Positions 7,933 to 16,055 of a stretch of DNA of 64,000 nucleotides are shown here, in pieces. The stretch's first letter is position 1. Each line of letters begins with the position of its first letter. Origin of the DNA: Streptomyces sp. XD-27. GTDB taxonomy: Bacteria > Actinomycetota > Actinomycetes > Streptomycetales > Streptomycetaceae. The notes beneath the pieces were generated by a model. The model saw only the letters and a program-made list of their open reading frames with translations, was not told the DNA's origin and did not search any database. Made by a program: the position numbers and the translations under genes. The stretch covers positions 1,426,001 to 1,490,000 of the forward strand of contig NZ_CP130713.1 of NCBI RefSeq assembly GCF_030553055.1. The letters run 5' to 3'.

Positions 7933-8954
7933 ATGAGCCAAGGAACTCCCCCAGGACTCGACCTGGAGCGCCTGCGCGCGCATCTGGACCGCGAGCGCCC
8001 CGGGCTGGCGCACGGGCCGCTGAGCGCCGAGCTGATCGAGGGCGGGCGGTCCAACCTCACCTACCGGGTCACCGACGGCAGCGCCCGCTGGGTGGTCCGC
8101 CGGCCACCGCTCGGGCACGTCCTGGCGACCGCTCACGACATGGCGCGCGAACACCGGGTGATCAGCGCGCTGCACCCGACGGCCGTGCCCGTGCCGGAGC
8201 CGGTGCTGCTGTGCGAGGACGCGAGCGTCATCGGATCGCCCTTCTACGTCATGGAGTTGGTCGACGGCACCCCGTACCGTACCGCCGGGCAGCTGACCGC
8301 CCTCGGACCGGGGCGCACCCGCGAGGTGATCCTGGGCCTGGTGGACACCCTGGTCGCCCTGCACGCCGTCGACCCCGGCGCCGCCGGGCTGGCCGACTTC
8401 GGACGGCCCGAGGGCTTCCTGGAGCGGCAGCTGCGCCGCTGGGGCAAGCAGTTGGCGGCGTCCCGCGACCGCGAGCTGCCCGGCATCGACGCCCTCCACG
8501 AGGCACTGGCCAAGGCGCTGCCCCGCTCCCCGCGCCCACCGTCGTCCACGGCGACTACCGCCTGGACAACGTGCTGGTGGACGCCGACGACCGGATCACC
8601 GCGATCCTCGACTGGGAGATGTCCACCCTCGGCGATCCGCTGACCGATCTCGGGCTGCTGGTGATGTACAGCCGGCCGCTGGACCTGTCCGACTCACCGG
8701 TCAGCACCACCGCGGGCGCGCCCGGCCACCCCGAGCCGGCCGAGCTGATCGAGCGGTACGCGGCCGGGTCCGGCCGCGACGTCTCGGACATCGCCTGGTA
8801 CACGGCCTTCGCCTGGTTCAAGCTCGCCGTGATCCTCGAAGGCATCCACTACCGCTTCACGCTCGGCCAGACCGTCGGCGCCGGCTTCGACCGCATCGGC
8901 GAGCTCGTCCCGGTGTTCATCCGTAACGGCCTCACCACCCTCCAGGAGAGCTGA
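7933..8954 (+). CDS. Phosphotransferase-family protein (APH-like, ACAD10/11-type), frameshifted in this sequence
   Basis: An aminoglycoside-phosphotransferase-fold kinase of the kind paired with acyl-CoA dehydrogenases (the ACAD10/ACAD11 N-terminal kinase). These are thought to phosphorylate a hydroxy-acyl-CoA before dehydrogenation. The first part has IEGGRSNLTYRV and VVRRPP (nucleotide-binding lysine-equivalent region). The second part has the catalytic loop VVHGDYRLDNVLV and ILDWEMSTLGDPLTDL. The two parts lie in different frames; the switch falls at about 8519-8531 in gctgccccgctcccc and equals the loss of one base. Starts at 7924 or 7933 are both possible. The next gene is the partner dehydrogenase, 6 nt downstream. 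Confidence 0.8.
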
Positions 8955-8960
8955 CGCCCC

Positions 8961-10175
8961 ATGGACTTCGCATACGACGCCCGAACCGAGGAACTGAGGG
9001 CCGCCCTGCTCTCCTTCATGGAGGAGCACGTCCACCCGGCCGAGGCGGTCGCCGAACAGCAGCGGGCGGCGCTGGCCTCCCCGTGGGACACCCCGCCGGT
9101 GGTCGAGGAGCTCAAGGCCGAGGCCCGCAAGCGGGGCCTGTGGAACCTCTTCCTCCCCGACAGCGAGTACGGTGCCGGGCTGACCAACGCTCAGTACGCG
9201 CCGCTCGCCGAGATCACCGGCCGCAGCCCGCAGCTGGCCCCGACCGCGCTGAACTGCGCCGCGCCGGACACCGGCAACATGGAGGTCCTGGCCCAGTTCG
9301 GATCCGCGCGGCAGCGGAAGCAGTGGCTGGAGCCGCTGCTCGCGGGCGAGATCCGCTCCGCGTTCGCGATGACCGAGCCGGACGTCGCCTCGTCCGACGC
9401 CACCAACATCGAGACCCGGATCGAACGCGACGGCGACGACTACGTCATCACCGGCCGCAAGTGGTACATCTCCGGCGCGATGAACCCCGACTGCGCGATC
9501 TTCATCGTGATGGGCAAGACCGACCCCGACGGCGCCGACATCCGCCGGCAGCAGTCGATGGTGCTGGTCCCGCGGGACACGCCGGGGCTCGAAGTACGCC
9601 GCGCCATGCGGGTCTTCGGCTACGAGGACCACTACCACGGCGGCCACGCGGAGGTCGTCTTCGACCGGGTGCGGGTCCCGGTGACCAACCTCATCGGCGA
9701 GGAGGGCGGCGGCTTCGCCATCGCGCAGGCCCGGCTCGGCCCCGGCCGCATCCACCACTGCATGCGGCTGATCGGCATGGCCGAGCGGGCGATCGAGCTG
9801 ATGTGCCGCCGCGCCACCTCCCGTACGGCCTTCGGCAAGCCGCTCGCGGCGCAGGGCGTGGTCCAGGAGTGGATCGCCGACTCCCGGGTCGCCGTGGAGC
9901 AGCTGCGGCTGCTGGTCCTCAAGACGGCCTGGCTGATGGACACGGTGGGCAACCGCGCCGCGCACACCGAGATCCAGGCCATCAAGATCGCCACGCCGCG
10001 TACGGTCGTGGGCATCCTGGACCGGGCGATCCAGCTGCACGGCGCGGGCGGCGTCAGCCAGGACTTCCCGCTGGCGGAGCTGTGGGCGGCGGCGCGGACG
10101 CTCCAGCTGGCGGATGGCCCGGACGAGGTGCACCAGCGGTCGCTGGCGCGACGTGAATTGAGGAAGTACGCGTAA
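8961..10175 (+). CDS. Acyl-CoA dehydrogenase
   Basis: A 404-residue FAD-dependent acyl-CoA dehydrogenase. It shows the N-terminal helical domain, the substrate/FAD strand AFAMTEPDVASSDATNIETRIERDGDDYVITGRKWYISG, and the C-terminal RTAFGKPLAAQGVVQEWIADSRV and LHGAGGVSQDFPLAELW regions. It resembles the ACAD11-like group that works with the phosphotransferase-fold gene just upstream, so both probably belong to one fatty-acid or branched-acid breakdown step. The TetR-like site at 7904 probably controls the pair. The gene is convergent with the kinase gene of the island. Confidence 0.9.
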   Translation: MDFAYDARTEELRAALLSFMEEHVHPAEAVAEQQRAALASPWDTPPVVEELKAEARKRGLWNLFLPDSEYGAGLTNAQYAPLAEITGRSPQLAPTALNCAAPDTGNMEVLAQFGSARQRKQWLEPLLAGEIRSAFAMTEPDVASSDATNIETRIERDGDDYVITGRKWYISGAMNPDCAIFIVMGKTDPDGADIRRQQSMVLVPRDTPGLEVRRAMRVFGYEDHYHGGHAEVVFDRVRVPVTNLIGEEGGGFAIAQARLGPGRIHHCMRLIGMAERAIELMCRRATSRTAFGKPLAAQGVVQEWIADSRVAVEQLRLLVLKTAWLMDTVGNRAAHTEIQAIKIATPRTVVGILDRAIQLHGAGGVSQDFPLAELWAAARTLQLADGPDEVHQRSLARRELRKYA

Positions 10176-10190
10176 ACCCACGAAACAAGC

Positions 10191-11795
10191 TCAGCGCCGG
10201 GTGCACACCGAAGTGATCCATCGGCCGCCGCCCGCGTTGGATATGGCGTTGTTCACGGCCTCGTTCCGCGTGGCCCCATGACCGCCCCAGTACTGACCGG
10301 TGTTGGGGTTGTGCGCGACGGCACCGCAGCCGTTGACGAACGTCGTCAGGACCTTGCAGTCCGTTCGCGGGCAGCCGTCCCTTGCTCCCTCCTCGGCAGC
10401 GCTCCTGGAGCTGTAGTCCCAGGACCTCCCGATGCTTCCGTCACTCGACACCGCTATGGCGCCGTAGTAGTACGTCGGTTCGGGTTCCGGGGGATCGTAC
10501 GTCGGTTCAGGGTCTGGGGGGTCATACGTCGGTTCGAGGTCCGGGGGGTCGTACGTCGGGTCAGGGTCCGGGGGGTCGTACGAGGGCTCCGGATCCGGAG
10601 TGGTGTACTCCGGCTCGGATTCGTCGGGCTCCGACTGGTCCAGCGTGGGTGCGTCCTCGTCGGGTGTCCACTGAGGCGCGGAGACGTCGGATTGTGGGCG
10701 GGCCTCGGAATCGCCGGGCGAGGAGTCGTCGACGTGCGAGAGGCCGAAGACCAGGACCGCGATGGCGGCCGCGATACCGGCAACGGCTGTACCCGGCACG
10801 TGGGCGCCGGGGCCGGGCCTGACCGTCGGGCCGCTCGGCGCATTCCCCGCACCTGGGCCGGAGCCCGACGGATTCGGTTGCCGTCCGGGCCTGGGCGCCG
10901 CGGCAGGAACAGCCGATGCCGTCGAGCGGACTGCGGCCAGTTGTTCAGCCCAGCGGCTGAGTGCGGGCCGACGGCTGGGATCCGGGTCGATGCCGGCGCG
11001 GGCCAGGTCGCCGAGCTCCGGGTGCACCGCAGCCAGGGCGGCGGGATCGGTGGCTGTTTGGTCACGCGCGAAGAGCCGGACCGCGAGCAGCCCGAACTTG
11101 TACACGTCACTGGCCCGAGTGGCCTTCTCCTCGCCGTCGGGGACCTGCCAGTCCGGCGTCTCCGCCTGGGGCAGCACCGTGGCGCCCCGCAACCGCATGG
11201 CATCGCAGTCGATGAGGAAGCACTCGGCCTGCGGGGCGGTCGCGAACAGCAGGTTCTTCGGGGAGAGGTCCCCGACGGTGATGCCGATGCGGTGAAGCCG
11301 GGTGAGCGTGCCGGCCAAGTCTTTCAGGACGGCGAGCCGGTCCCGTTCGCTGACGGTCAGGCCGATGCCGGCGACATAGGAGTCGTCGTTGAGGAGGTAC
11401 TCCAGGTTGGCAAGCCGCTCGGTCCCCGTGGCAGCGCCGCCGAGTCCCCGCAACGTGAACCGGAAGCGTTCGGGAACGGCACGCATCAGGAACCCGCAGG
11501 TCTGATGGTGGCGCTTGACCACCGCGGCGGGCCAAGCCGTCTTCTCGCACAGCCAGCGGGCGTCCGTGGCACTCAGCTCGCCGACCAGCGCCACGCTCGC
11601 TTCCAGCGCTGCCGCGTCGAGCTCGGGCAGCACGGCCGCGCTGTACTCCTTGTACACCACCGGCCAGCCGCCGCCGTCCGCCCTGTTGATCACCCTCTGG
11701 GGCACCTCGTAGACCGTGCCCTGGCCGCCCTGACCGAGCCGGCGCCCCAGGGTGAGCGTGCTGTGATCGATGACGGAGACGGGCTGTGAGCTCAT
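10191..11795 (-). CDS. TerY-P-type Ser/Thr protein kinase with transmembrane helix and extracellular DUF4189 domain
   Basis: A 534-residue kinase, last gene of the eight-gene leftward island. The kinase domain (about 10-290) has the glycine loop GRRLGQGGQGTVY (17-29), Lys49 in VVYKEY, a catalytic loop GDLSPKNLL with Asp176, Lys180 and Asn181, and DCD (196-198) in place of DFG. The usual HR before the catalytic Asp is replaced by VG. A proline-rich linker leads to one membrane helix (about 335-355), then five 9-residue repeats of the PEPTYDPPD type, then a C-terminal DUF4189 domain (about 440-534) with several cysteines. The start overlaps the phosphatase stop by four bases. The kinase presumably works with the phosphatase and vWA protein; an outside sensor domain on such a kinase is unusual. 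Confidence 0.85.
   Translation of the reverse strand: MSSQPVSVIDHSTLTLGRRLGQGGQGTVYEVPQRVINRADGGGWPVVYKEYSAAVLPELDAAALEASVALVGELSATDARWLCEKTAWPAAVVKRHHQTCGFLMRAVPERFRFTLRGLGGAATGTERLANLEYLLNDDSYVAGIGLTVSERDRLAVLKDLAGTLTRLHRIGITVGDLSPKNLLFATAPQAECFLIDCDAMRLRGATVLPQAETPDWQVPDGEEKATRASDVYKFGLLAVRLFARDQTATDPAALAAVHPELGDLARAGIDPDPSRRPALSRWAEQLAAVRSTASAVPAAAPRPGRQPNPSGSGPGAGNAPSGPTVRPGPGAHVPGTAVAGIAAAIAVLVFGLSHVDDSSPGDSEARPQSDVSAPQWTPDEDAPTLDQSEPDESEPEYTTPDPEPSYDPPDPDPTYDPPDLEPTYDPPDPEPTYDPPEPEPTYYYGAIAVSSDGSIGRSWDYSSRSAAEEGARDGCPRTDCKVLTTFVNGCGAVAHNPNTGQYWGGHGATRNEAVNNAISNAGGGRWITSVCTRR
10471..10605 (-). repeat. Five 27-bp tandem repeats inside the kinase gene
   Basis: Five consecutive 27-bp units beginning tacgtcggttc or close variants encode the extracellular 9-residue Pro/Asp/Glu/Tyr spacer of the kinase. 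The last unit is the most divergent. Confidence 0.8.
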
Positions 11796-12787
11796 CGCCG
11801 TCCTGCCGAGTCGTGCGGCCAGATCACCAGCAGGGTCCGGTCGTCGTCGAAGGTCTCCCGGGAGAAGTCCAGCAGGTGCGCGAGCCAGAGCGGCGGGGTC
11901 GGTTCGGCGAGGTGGGCGGCGAACAACGTGCCGACCTGCCCATCGCCGTCACCGAGCGGATCCCCGAATCCATCGGTTCCGACGAGGAGAACCTGACGCG
12001 ACGTCAGGTGGATCGCAGCCTGTTCGATCACGTCGGGCACGTACGGAAGGGGCGTCACCTCGTTCGATACGACCACGGCGTCCGAGCCGGATTTCGCATC
12101 AAACAATGACTCGTACCGCCCGCTCGCCGTGTCCAGTGCCCAGGCCCCGGAGTCCGCGACACGGCAGATATCGGCCAGGGCCCCCTCGGAATCGGGACGT
12201 ACCACGCCGGTCACCAGCGTCGTCGCGTACAGGCCGGCCACCTCGGCCGCGTCCGGCTCCCTGCCACCCAGGCGCCGCCGAGCCACCTGCCGCAGCCGTT
12301 CGGCCGCGTGGTCGGCGACGAGCCGGAAGTCCAGCGGTTCCTGCGTCCGGTCCAGCAGGTGAAGCAACGTGTCAACAGCGGCCCGGCATGCCTCTACGGC
12401 CCCGAGTTCGGGGTTCGTAGCGCTGGAGACACCGTCGGCGACCGCGAACGCGATACTGCCCGTGGCCTCATGGACCGCTGCCCGGGCCGCATCCTGCCGG
12501 GGCTGCCGGTAGTAGCGGTGCTTGGCGCCGCGAACCGAGGCGAACCGCATGGTGAGCCCAGGCACCGACCAGCCGTCGCACTCGCTGTCCGGGAAGTCGA
12601 ACGCGTACTGGCCCGGTGCCCGCGCCTCGAATTCAGGACCGGCCGTACCCACCGCGATCCGGCGCCACGGCGCGGCCACCGGCGGATACGGCGGGTCGGG
12701 TGGGACGGGAGGCGGGGGCGGGGGCGGGGGCGGAGCAACCGGCACGGACGGCACCTCGGTACGATCTTTCCTCCCTGAACGCCTCAC
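11792..12787 (-). CDS. PP2C-family protein phosphatase (TerY-P triad)
   Basis: A 331-residue PP2C-like Ser/Thr phosphatase. The N-terminus carries a polyproline run (nine prolines, about 20-28), then SVRGAKHRYYRQPRQDAA and the metal-binding strand AFAVADGVSSA, the PP2C DG motif. LLVGTDGFGDPL and FDDDRTLLVIW near the end are the usual C-terminal metal-site strands. The start is GTG 12787, which overlaps the vWA gene stop by one base; the stop overlaps the kinase start by four bases. In TerY-P triads this enzyme is thought to reverse phosphorylation by the partner kinase. Confidence 0.8.
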   Translation of the reverse strand: MRRSGRKDRTEVPSVPVAPPPPPPPPPVPPDPPYPPVAAPWRRIAVGTAGPEFEARAPGQYAFDFPDSECDGWSVPGLTMRFASVRGAKHRYYRQPRQDAARAAVHEATGSIAFAVADGVSSATNPELGAVEACRAAVDTLLHLLDRTQEPLDFRLVADHAAERLRQVARRRLGGREPDAAEVAGLYATTLVTGVVRPDSEGALADICRVADSGAWALDTASGRYESLFDAKSGSDAVVVSNEVTPLPYVPDVIEQAAIHLTSRQVLLVGTDGFGDPLGDGDGQVGTLFAAHLAEPTPPLWLAHLLDFSRETFDDDRTLLVIWPHDSAGRR

Positions 12788-13467
12788 TACCCGACCTCGT
12801 CAATGGCCATGGTGAACTGGTCCGGACGATTGACCACGAGTTGCGGGCTGGCCGAGTTCAAGGCATGTCCCGACGCGACCAGACTCGTGGTCAGCGCATG
12901 GAAGAACTCCGAGATCGCCCGGCCGATATCGGTCCCCGCCTTCGCGATGAAGGCGAACTCCGGGCGGGTCGCCACCTCCACCATCGTCCGTGCCTCCGCG
13001 TCACCGATCCCGCAGGCAATGATGTTCGGAGCGACCGGCGTCCGCGCCTTGTCAATCAGCGTGGCGTGCGAAAGGCGCCAGCCGTCGCCGTCGGTGGGCT
13101 GCCCGTCGCTGAGGAAGAAGACCACCGGACGGTGCACCTTGTACCCCTCACCGCGCAGCCCCTGCACATCGACCGGAATCCGGTCCAGGAGATCGTCGAA
13201 CACCGCCCCGTAGTTGGTCAGTCCCCGAATGGTGACCTGAGGCAGGCTGGTCTCGGTGCGCATATCGGACACGGCGAGACGGACCTGCACGTCGTCGGAG
13301 AAGCCGAGCACCGACAACCGCAGCTTGGCCGCGATCATCGGCTCGGCCCTCAGCCCTTCACACAAGGAGACCAGGCCGTCGGACAGCGCCTCTCTGTACG
13401 GCCCCATCGAGCCCGACTCGTCAGCCAGCACATAGGCGGGCAGCAGAATGCCCTTCGTCTCCGCCAT
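12787..13467 (-). CDS. TerY-like vWA domain protein
   Basis: A 226-residue stand-alone von Willebrand A domain. The metal-ion-dependent adhesion site is intact: D16-E-S18-G-S20 near the start, a Thr in RGLTNYGAVFDDLL, and Asp in FFLSDGQPTDGDGW. TerY proteins are cytoplasmic vWA proteins first seen in tellurite-resistance loci and are proposed to gather partners in metal or stress-signalling complexes. Together with the coupled PP2C and kinase genes it forms the triad described by comparative genomics as TerY-P. It follows the macro-domain gene after 41 nt. Confidence 0.85.
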   Translation of the reverse strand: MAETKGILLPAYVLADESGSMGPYREALSDGLVSLCEGLRAEPMIAAKLRLSVLGFSDDVQVRLAVSDMRTETSLPQVTIRGLTNYGAVFDDLLDRIPVDVQGLRGEGYKVHRPVVFFLSDGQPTDGDGWRLSHATLIDKARTPVAPNIIACGIGDAEARTMVEVATRPEFAFIAKAGTDIGRAISEFFHALTTSLVASGHALNSASPQLVVNRPDQFTMAIDEVG

Positions 13468-13508
13468 GTCGATCGGCCCCCGTTTCTGTTCTCTTCGTCA
13501 ACTGGCGC

Positions 13509-14669
13509 TCATGTACAGGTAGTTCGGATGCCTGGTTCCAGTACACCAGAGGGGCTGGGCGCGGACCGGCTGGAATCGGGGCGGATACCGGCCGGGCCAT
13601 CGCCGCCCAGTGCCCGTACCAGCACATCGGCTGCGGCGGGCTGACGCACGATCACATGGAGGTCGAAGTCCGTCCCACGGGCCAGCTCCGCCTCCAGGGC
13701 CGCCCAGATCGCGTGGATGCTCTGCTGGTAGGACAGCCCGCCACGGCCGGAACCGATCAGCGGCAGGCACAGCGAGCGCAGCGGCGGGTCGAACCGGCCA
13801 CTCTCCTCGGCCAGCAGCGCCAGCGCCCGGGTCACAGCCCGGGTCACATCGGTGGGCAGCACGTCGTAGTCGTTGGTCCCGGCCCGGGGTACTGCGACGG
13901 CCGTGTGGTAGATGCGGCGTACGCCCTGTTCGGCGAGGGCCCCGGGCCCCGTGGCCGCGACGGTGCCGGGCAGCACCGGACGCCCCGACGTGCCCTGCCG
14001 CGAGGCCCAGTCCCGCAGTTCGTCGCGGATCCGGTCCGCCACCAGTTCCCCGGTCACGCCGCGCCGCGCACCGGCCCGGCGCAGTGAGGCCGACACCGAG
14101 GATTTGAACACCTCGGGCAGCGCGAGATAGGTGTTCGTGGGAGAGACGATGACATCCACGTCGCGCAGGAGATCAACGGGGTGGATGTGCAGGGTCGCGG
14201 CAACGGTTCGCCGCCCCGCGCGCGTCCGTAACGACCGATGGGTGTCCGGGGAGCTTCCGGTTGGCGGGGCGGCGTGCCCCGTCAACTGCGCGATGTGCTC
14301 CGCGACCTGGCCCAGCACCATGGCCTCGTGGTGTTTGCGGAACCGCTCCACGCTGACGCCGTAGACCCCGGCGGAGCGCCTGCGCCGGTCGGCGCCCGGC
14401 CAGTCGCGGGTGCCGGGCGCCAGCCCCAGCGTGTACTCGGCCGCCTCGCGGAGACTTCCCGCGTCCAGGCGCGCCACCGACAGCCGCAGCAGCCGCTCGA
14501 TCGCCGAAGCGGGCGGCGCGTCGGCGTCCGTGACCGCGGCAGCCCGCTCGAGAGCCGGCAGTTCCAGCGCGCGCAGCCGGATGATCCCGGCACGGCGCAC
14601 CGCCCTGAGGTCACGGACGATCGATGCGTGGTCGACCGGCTGGGCCGGCACAGCCGTCTCCGGTGGCAT
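13509..14669 (-). CDS. Macro-domain protein with N-terminal helical domain
   Basis: A 386-residue protein with two parts. The C-terminal part (about 160-370) reads as a macro domain: DVDVIVSPTNTYLAL (the adenine-side strand), LPGTVAATGPGAL, IYHTAVAVP, then CLPLIGSGRGGLS (the phosphate-binding glycine loop). Macro domains bind or hydrolyse ADP-ribose and related NAD products. The first 150 residues are helical, with an R-R-SAGVYGVSVERFRKHHEAMVLGQVAEHI pattern that I associate with actinobacterial regulatory or conflict proteins but cannot name. ATG 14669 is preferred over the TTG at 14705. The gene sits between the RES toxin (40 nt upstream) and the TerY gene. Confidence 0.7.
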   Translation of the reverse strand: MPPETAVPAQPVDHASIVRDLRAVRRAGIIRLRALELPALERAAAVTDADAPPASAIERLLRLSVARLDAGSLREAAEYTLGLAPGTRDWPGADRRRRSAGVYGVSVERFRKHHEAMVLGQVAEHIAQLTGHAAPPTGSSPDTHRSLRTRAGRRTVAATLHIHPVDLLRDVDVIVSPTNTYLALPEVFKSSVSASLRRAGARRGVTGELVADRIRDELRDWASRQGTSGRPVLPGTVAATGPGALAEQGVRRIYHTAVAVPRAGTNDYDVLPTDVTRAVTRALALLAEESGRFDPPLRSLCLPLIGSGRGGLSYQQSIHAIWAALEAELARGTDFDLHVIVRQPAAADVLVRALGGDGPAGIRPDSSRSAPSPSGVLEPGIRTTCT

Positions 14670-14709
14670 GGCGGTAAGGATGCTCCGCGCGACAAACCGC
14701 CGCAAGCGG

Positions 14710-15375
14710 TCAACGGGACTTTCCGGGGATCACTGCCGCGCGCAGCGGAGCGAGCAGCCGGTTCGCCAGCGCGCTCCCGGCCGGTGCCCCGAGGTCGGTC
14801 GTCCCGCATCCCGGGTCGGGTTTGAGCGGGTCCTGACCACAGCGGTCCCCGAACAGCACCACCGCCCGCCGCGGCCGGTGCCGCCGGGAATGCCACACCA
14901 TGCCTTGTGCCTCTGTGACTTGAGCACGCAGCTCACTCGCCCAGCGCCGGGTCTGCGCGTAGCCCGCGCCCTCCGCCTCGAGTAGCCAGGAGTCCTGGCA
15001 CACGGCGGCCAGGTCCTCCTCGGACAGCAGTTGGATGAGCCGTAGATCTACTCGGGTCCGCAGCAGGGTGAGCGAGCGGCCCACGACCCAGGCGCGCGGT
15101 ACCAGCCGTATGCCGGAGTCCGTGTCGAAGGCCAGCGAACGCAGCAGCACCTCCGCCAGTGCGGTGGCCGGTTCGGAGCCCGCGTACAGGAACGGGTACG
15201 GGTCCTCGGGGGTGCCGTCGAAGCGGTTGCCGCCGAAGTGCGAGTCCGCGGCGACCGGGTTGAACGCCTCGGCCGGCCGCTTGCTGCTGTGGCACCGCCA
15301 CAACGCGGTACCGGCCGGAAGCGTGCACAGTCGGGGCGTCATCCGGTACGCCGTGGGAGGGAAGCGGTCGGGCAT
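14710..15375 (-). CDS. RES-domain toxin (MbcT/ParT-like)
   Basis: A 221-residue RES-domain protein. Known RES toxins break down NAD+ (MbcT is an NAD+ phosphorylase) or ADP-ribosylate a target (ParT). Key positions are present: Arg27 in LWRCHS, Arg51 in GGNRFDG, Tyr64 in LYAG and Glu75 in ATALAEVLLR. The start ATG overlaps the stop of the upstream antitoxin-like gene by one base, the usual antitoxin-first order. At 221 residues it is somewhat longer than minimal RES toxins, with an extra C-terminal tail ending GLAPLRAAVIPG-like sequence. It is active-site complete, so toxicity would need to be held in check by the partner. Confidence 0.85.
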   Translation of the reverse strand: MPDRFPPTAYRMTPRLCTLPAGTALWRCHSSKRPAEAFNPVAADSHFGGNRFDGTPEDPYPFLYAGSEPATALAEVLLRSLAFDTDSGIRLVPRAWVVGRSLTLLRTRVDLRLIQLLSEEDLAAVCQDSWLLEAEGAGYAQTRRWASELRAQVTEAQGMVWHSRRHRPRRAVVLFGDRCGQDPLKPDPGCGTTDLGAPAGSALANRLLAPLRAAVIPGKSR

Positions 15376-16055
15376 CAGTCCCCCTCCAGCATCGCCGAGG
15401 CCGCACCGGTCAGCAGTTCCTCCGGCAGGTGCCCGAGGAGCGACGCGGGCCGCCCGCCGAGCCACTGATTGCCGCTCAGCCACCAGTCGGCCGCTCCCCA
15501 GGGGTCGTTCTCCGCCCCCAGCAGCCGGTTGACCCGTCGTACGACCGGCATCGGCCCGCCGCTGTCACCGGTGAACTGGAACGCGGGGTAACGGGCTCCG
15601 GCCTCCGGATCGTCGAGCCGGATGAGCCCGTCCGTGCTGTCGCACCGATTGCGGACTTCCTGCGCCGACAACGACGGTTGGGCCAGAAGCCGTTTCCGCG
15701 CCGCGGCGATGATCCCGCCGGGGTCGTCGGCGTCCACCGGCCCTCCGGGGCGGTCGGCCGTCGTCAGCCGTGCGTGCAGTTCCCGTGCCAGCTCCACGAC
15801 CCGGGGCCCGGCGGTCGCGGGGCCCGCCAGCCGGGTGCCGTCCAGAGCGGCAGCCACCGGATGTCCCGGCGGAAGGGCAAGGAGCACGTGCTCCACCCCC
15901 CGCACGGCCCTGCGCACCGCCCGTGCGTCCTGCTGCGGGGCTTCGGCAAGCGCGCCGAGCCTGGCCATGAGCAGCGCGCGCTGCTCCTCGTCGAGCGCGG
16001 CACGGATGTCATCCCACCGCAGGCGAACCACCTTGAGCAGTTCCTCGGGACTCAT
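15375..16055 (-). CDS. MbcA/ParS-like antitoxin with C-terminal toxin-binding domain
   Basis: A 226-residue partner of the RES toxin. The C-terminal 60 residues have the MbcA/ParS/Xre (DUF2384) signature: RYPAFQF, then VVRRVNRLLG, DPWGAADWWLSGNQWLGGRP and HLPEELL. This part is known to block the toxin active site. A short segment before it (LSAQEVRNRCDSTDGLI) may be the remains of the usual DNA-binding region, but no clear helix-turn-helix is visible. The first 110 residues are extra and helical, so the protein is larger than most antitoxins of the family. Its start overlaps the CHAT gene stop by four bases, placing it in the same transcript. Confidence 0.8.
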   Translation of the reverse strand: MSPEELLKVVRLRWDDIRAALDEEQRALLMARLGALAEAPQQDARAVRRAVRGVEHVLLALPPGHPVAAALDGTRLAGPATAGPRVVELARELHARLTTADRPGGPVDADDPGGIIAAARKRLLAQPSLSAQEVRNRCDSTDGLIRLDDPEAGARYPAFQFTGDSGGPMPVVRRVNRLLGAENDPWGAADWWLSGNQWLGGRPASLLGHLPEELLTGAASAMLEGD

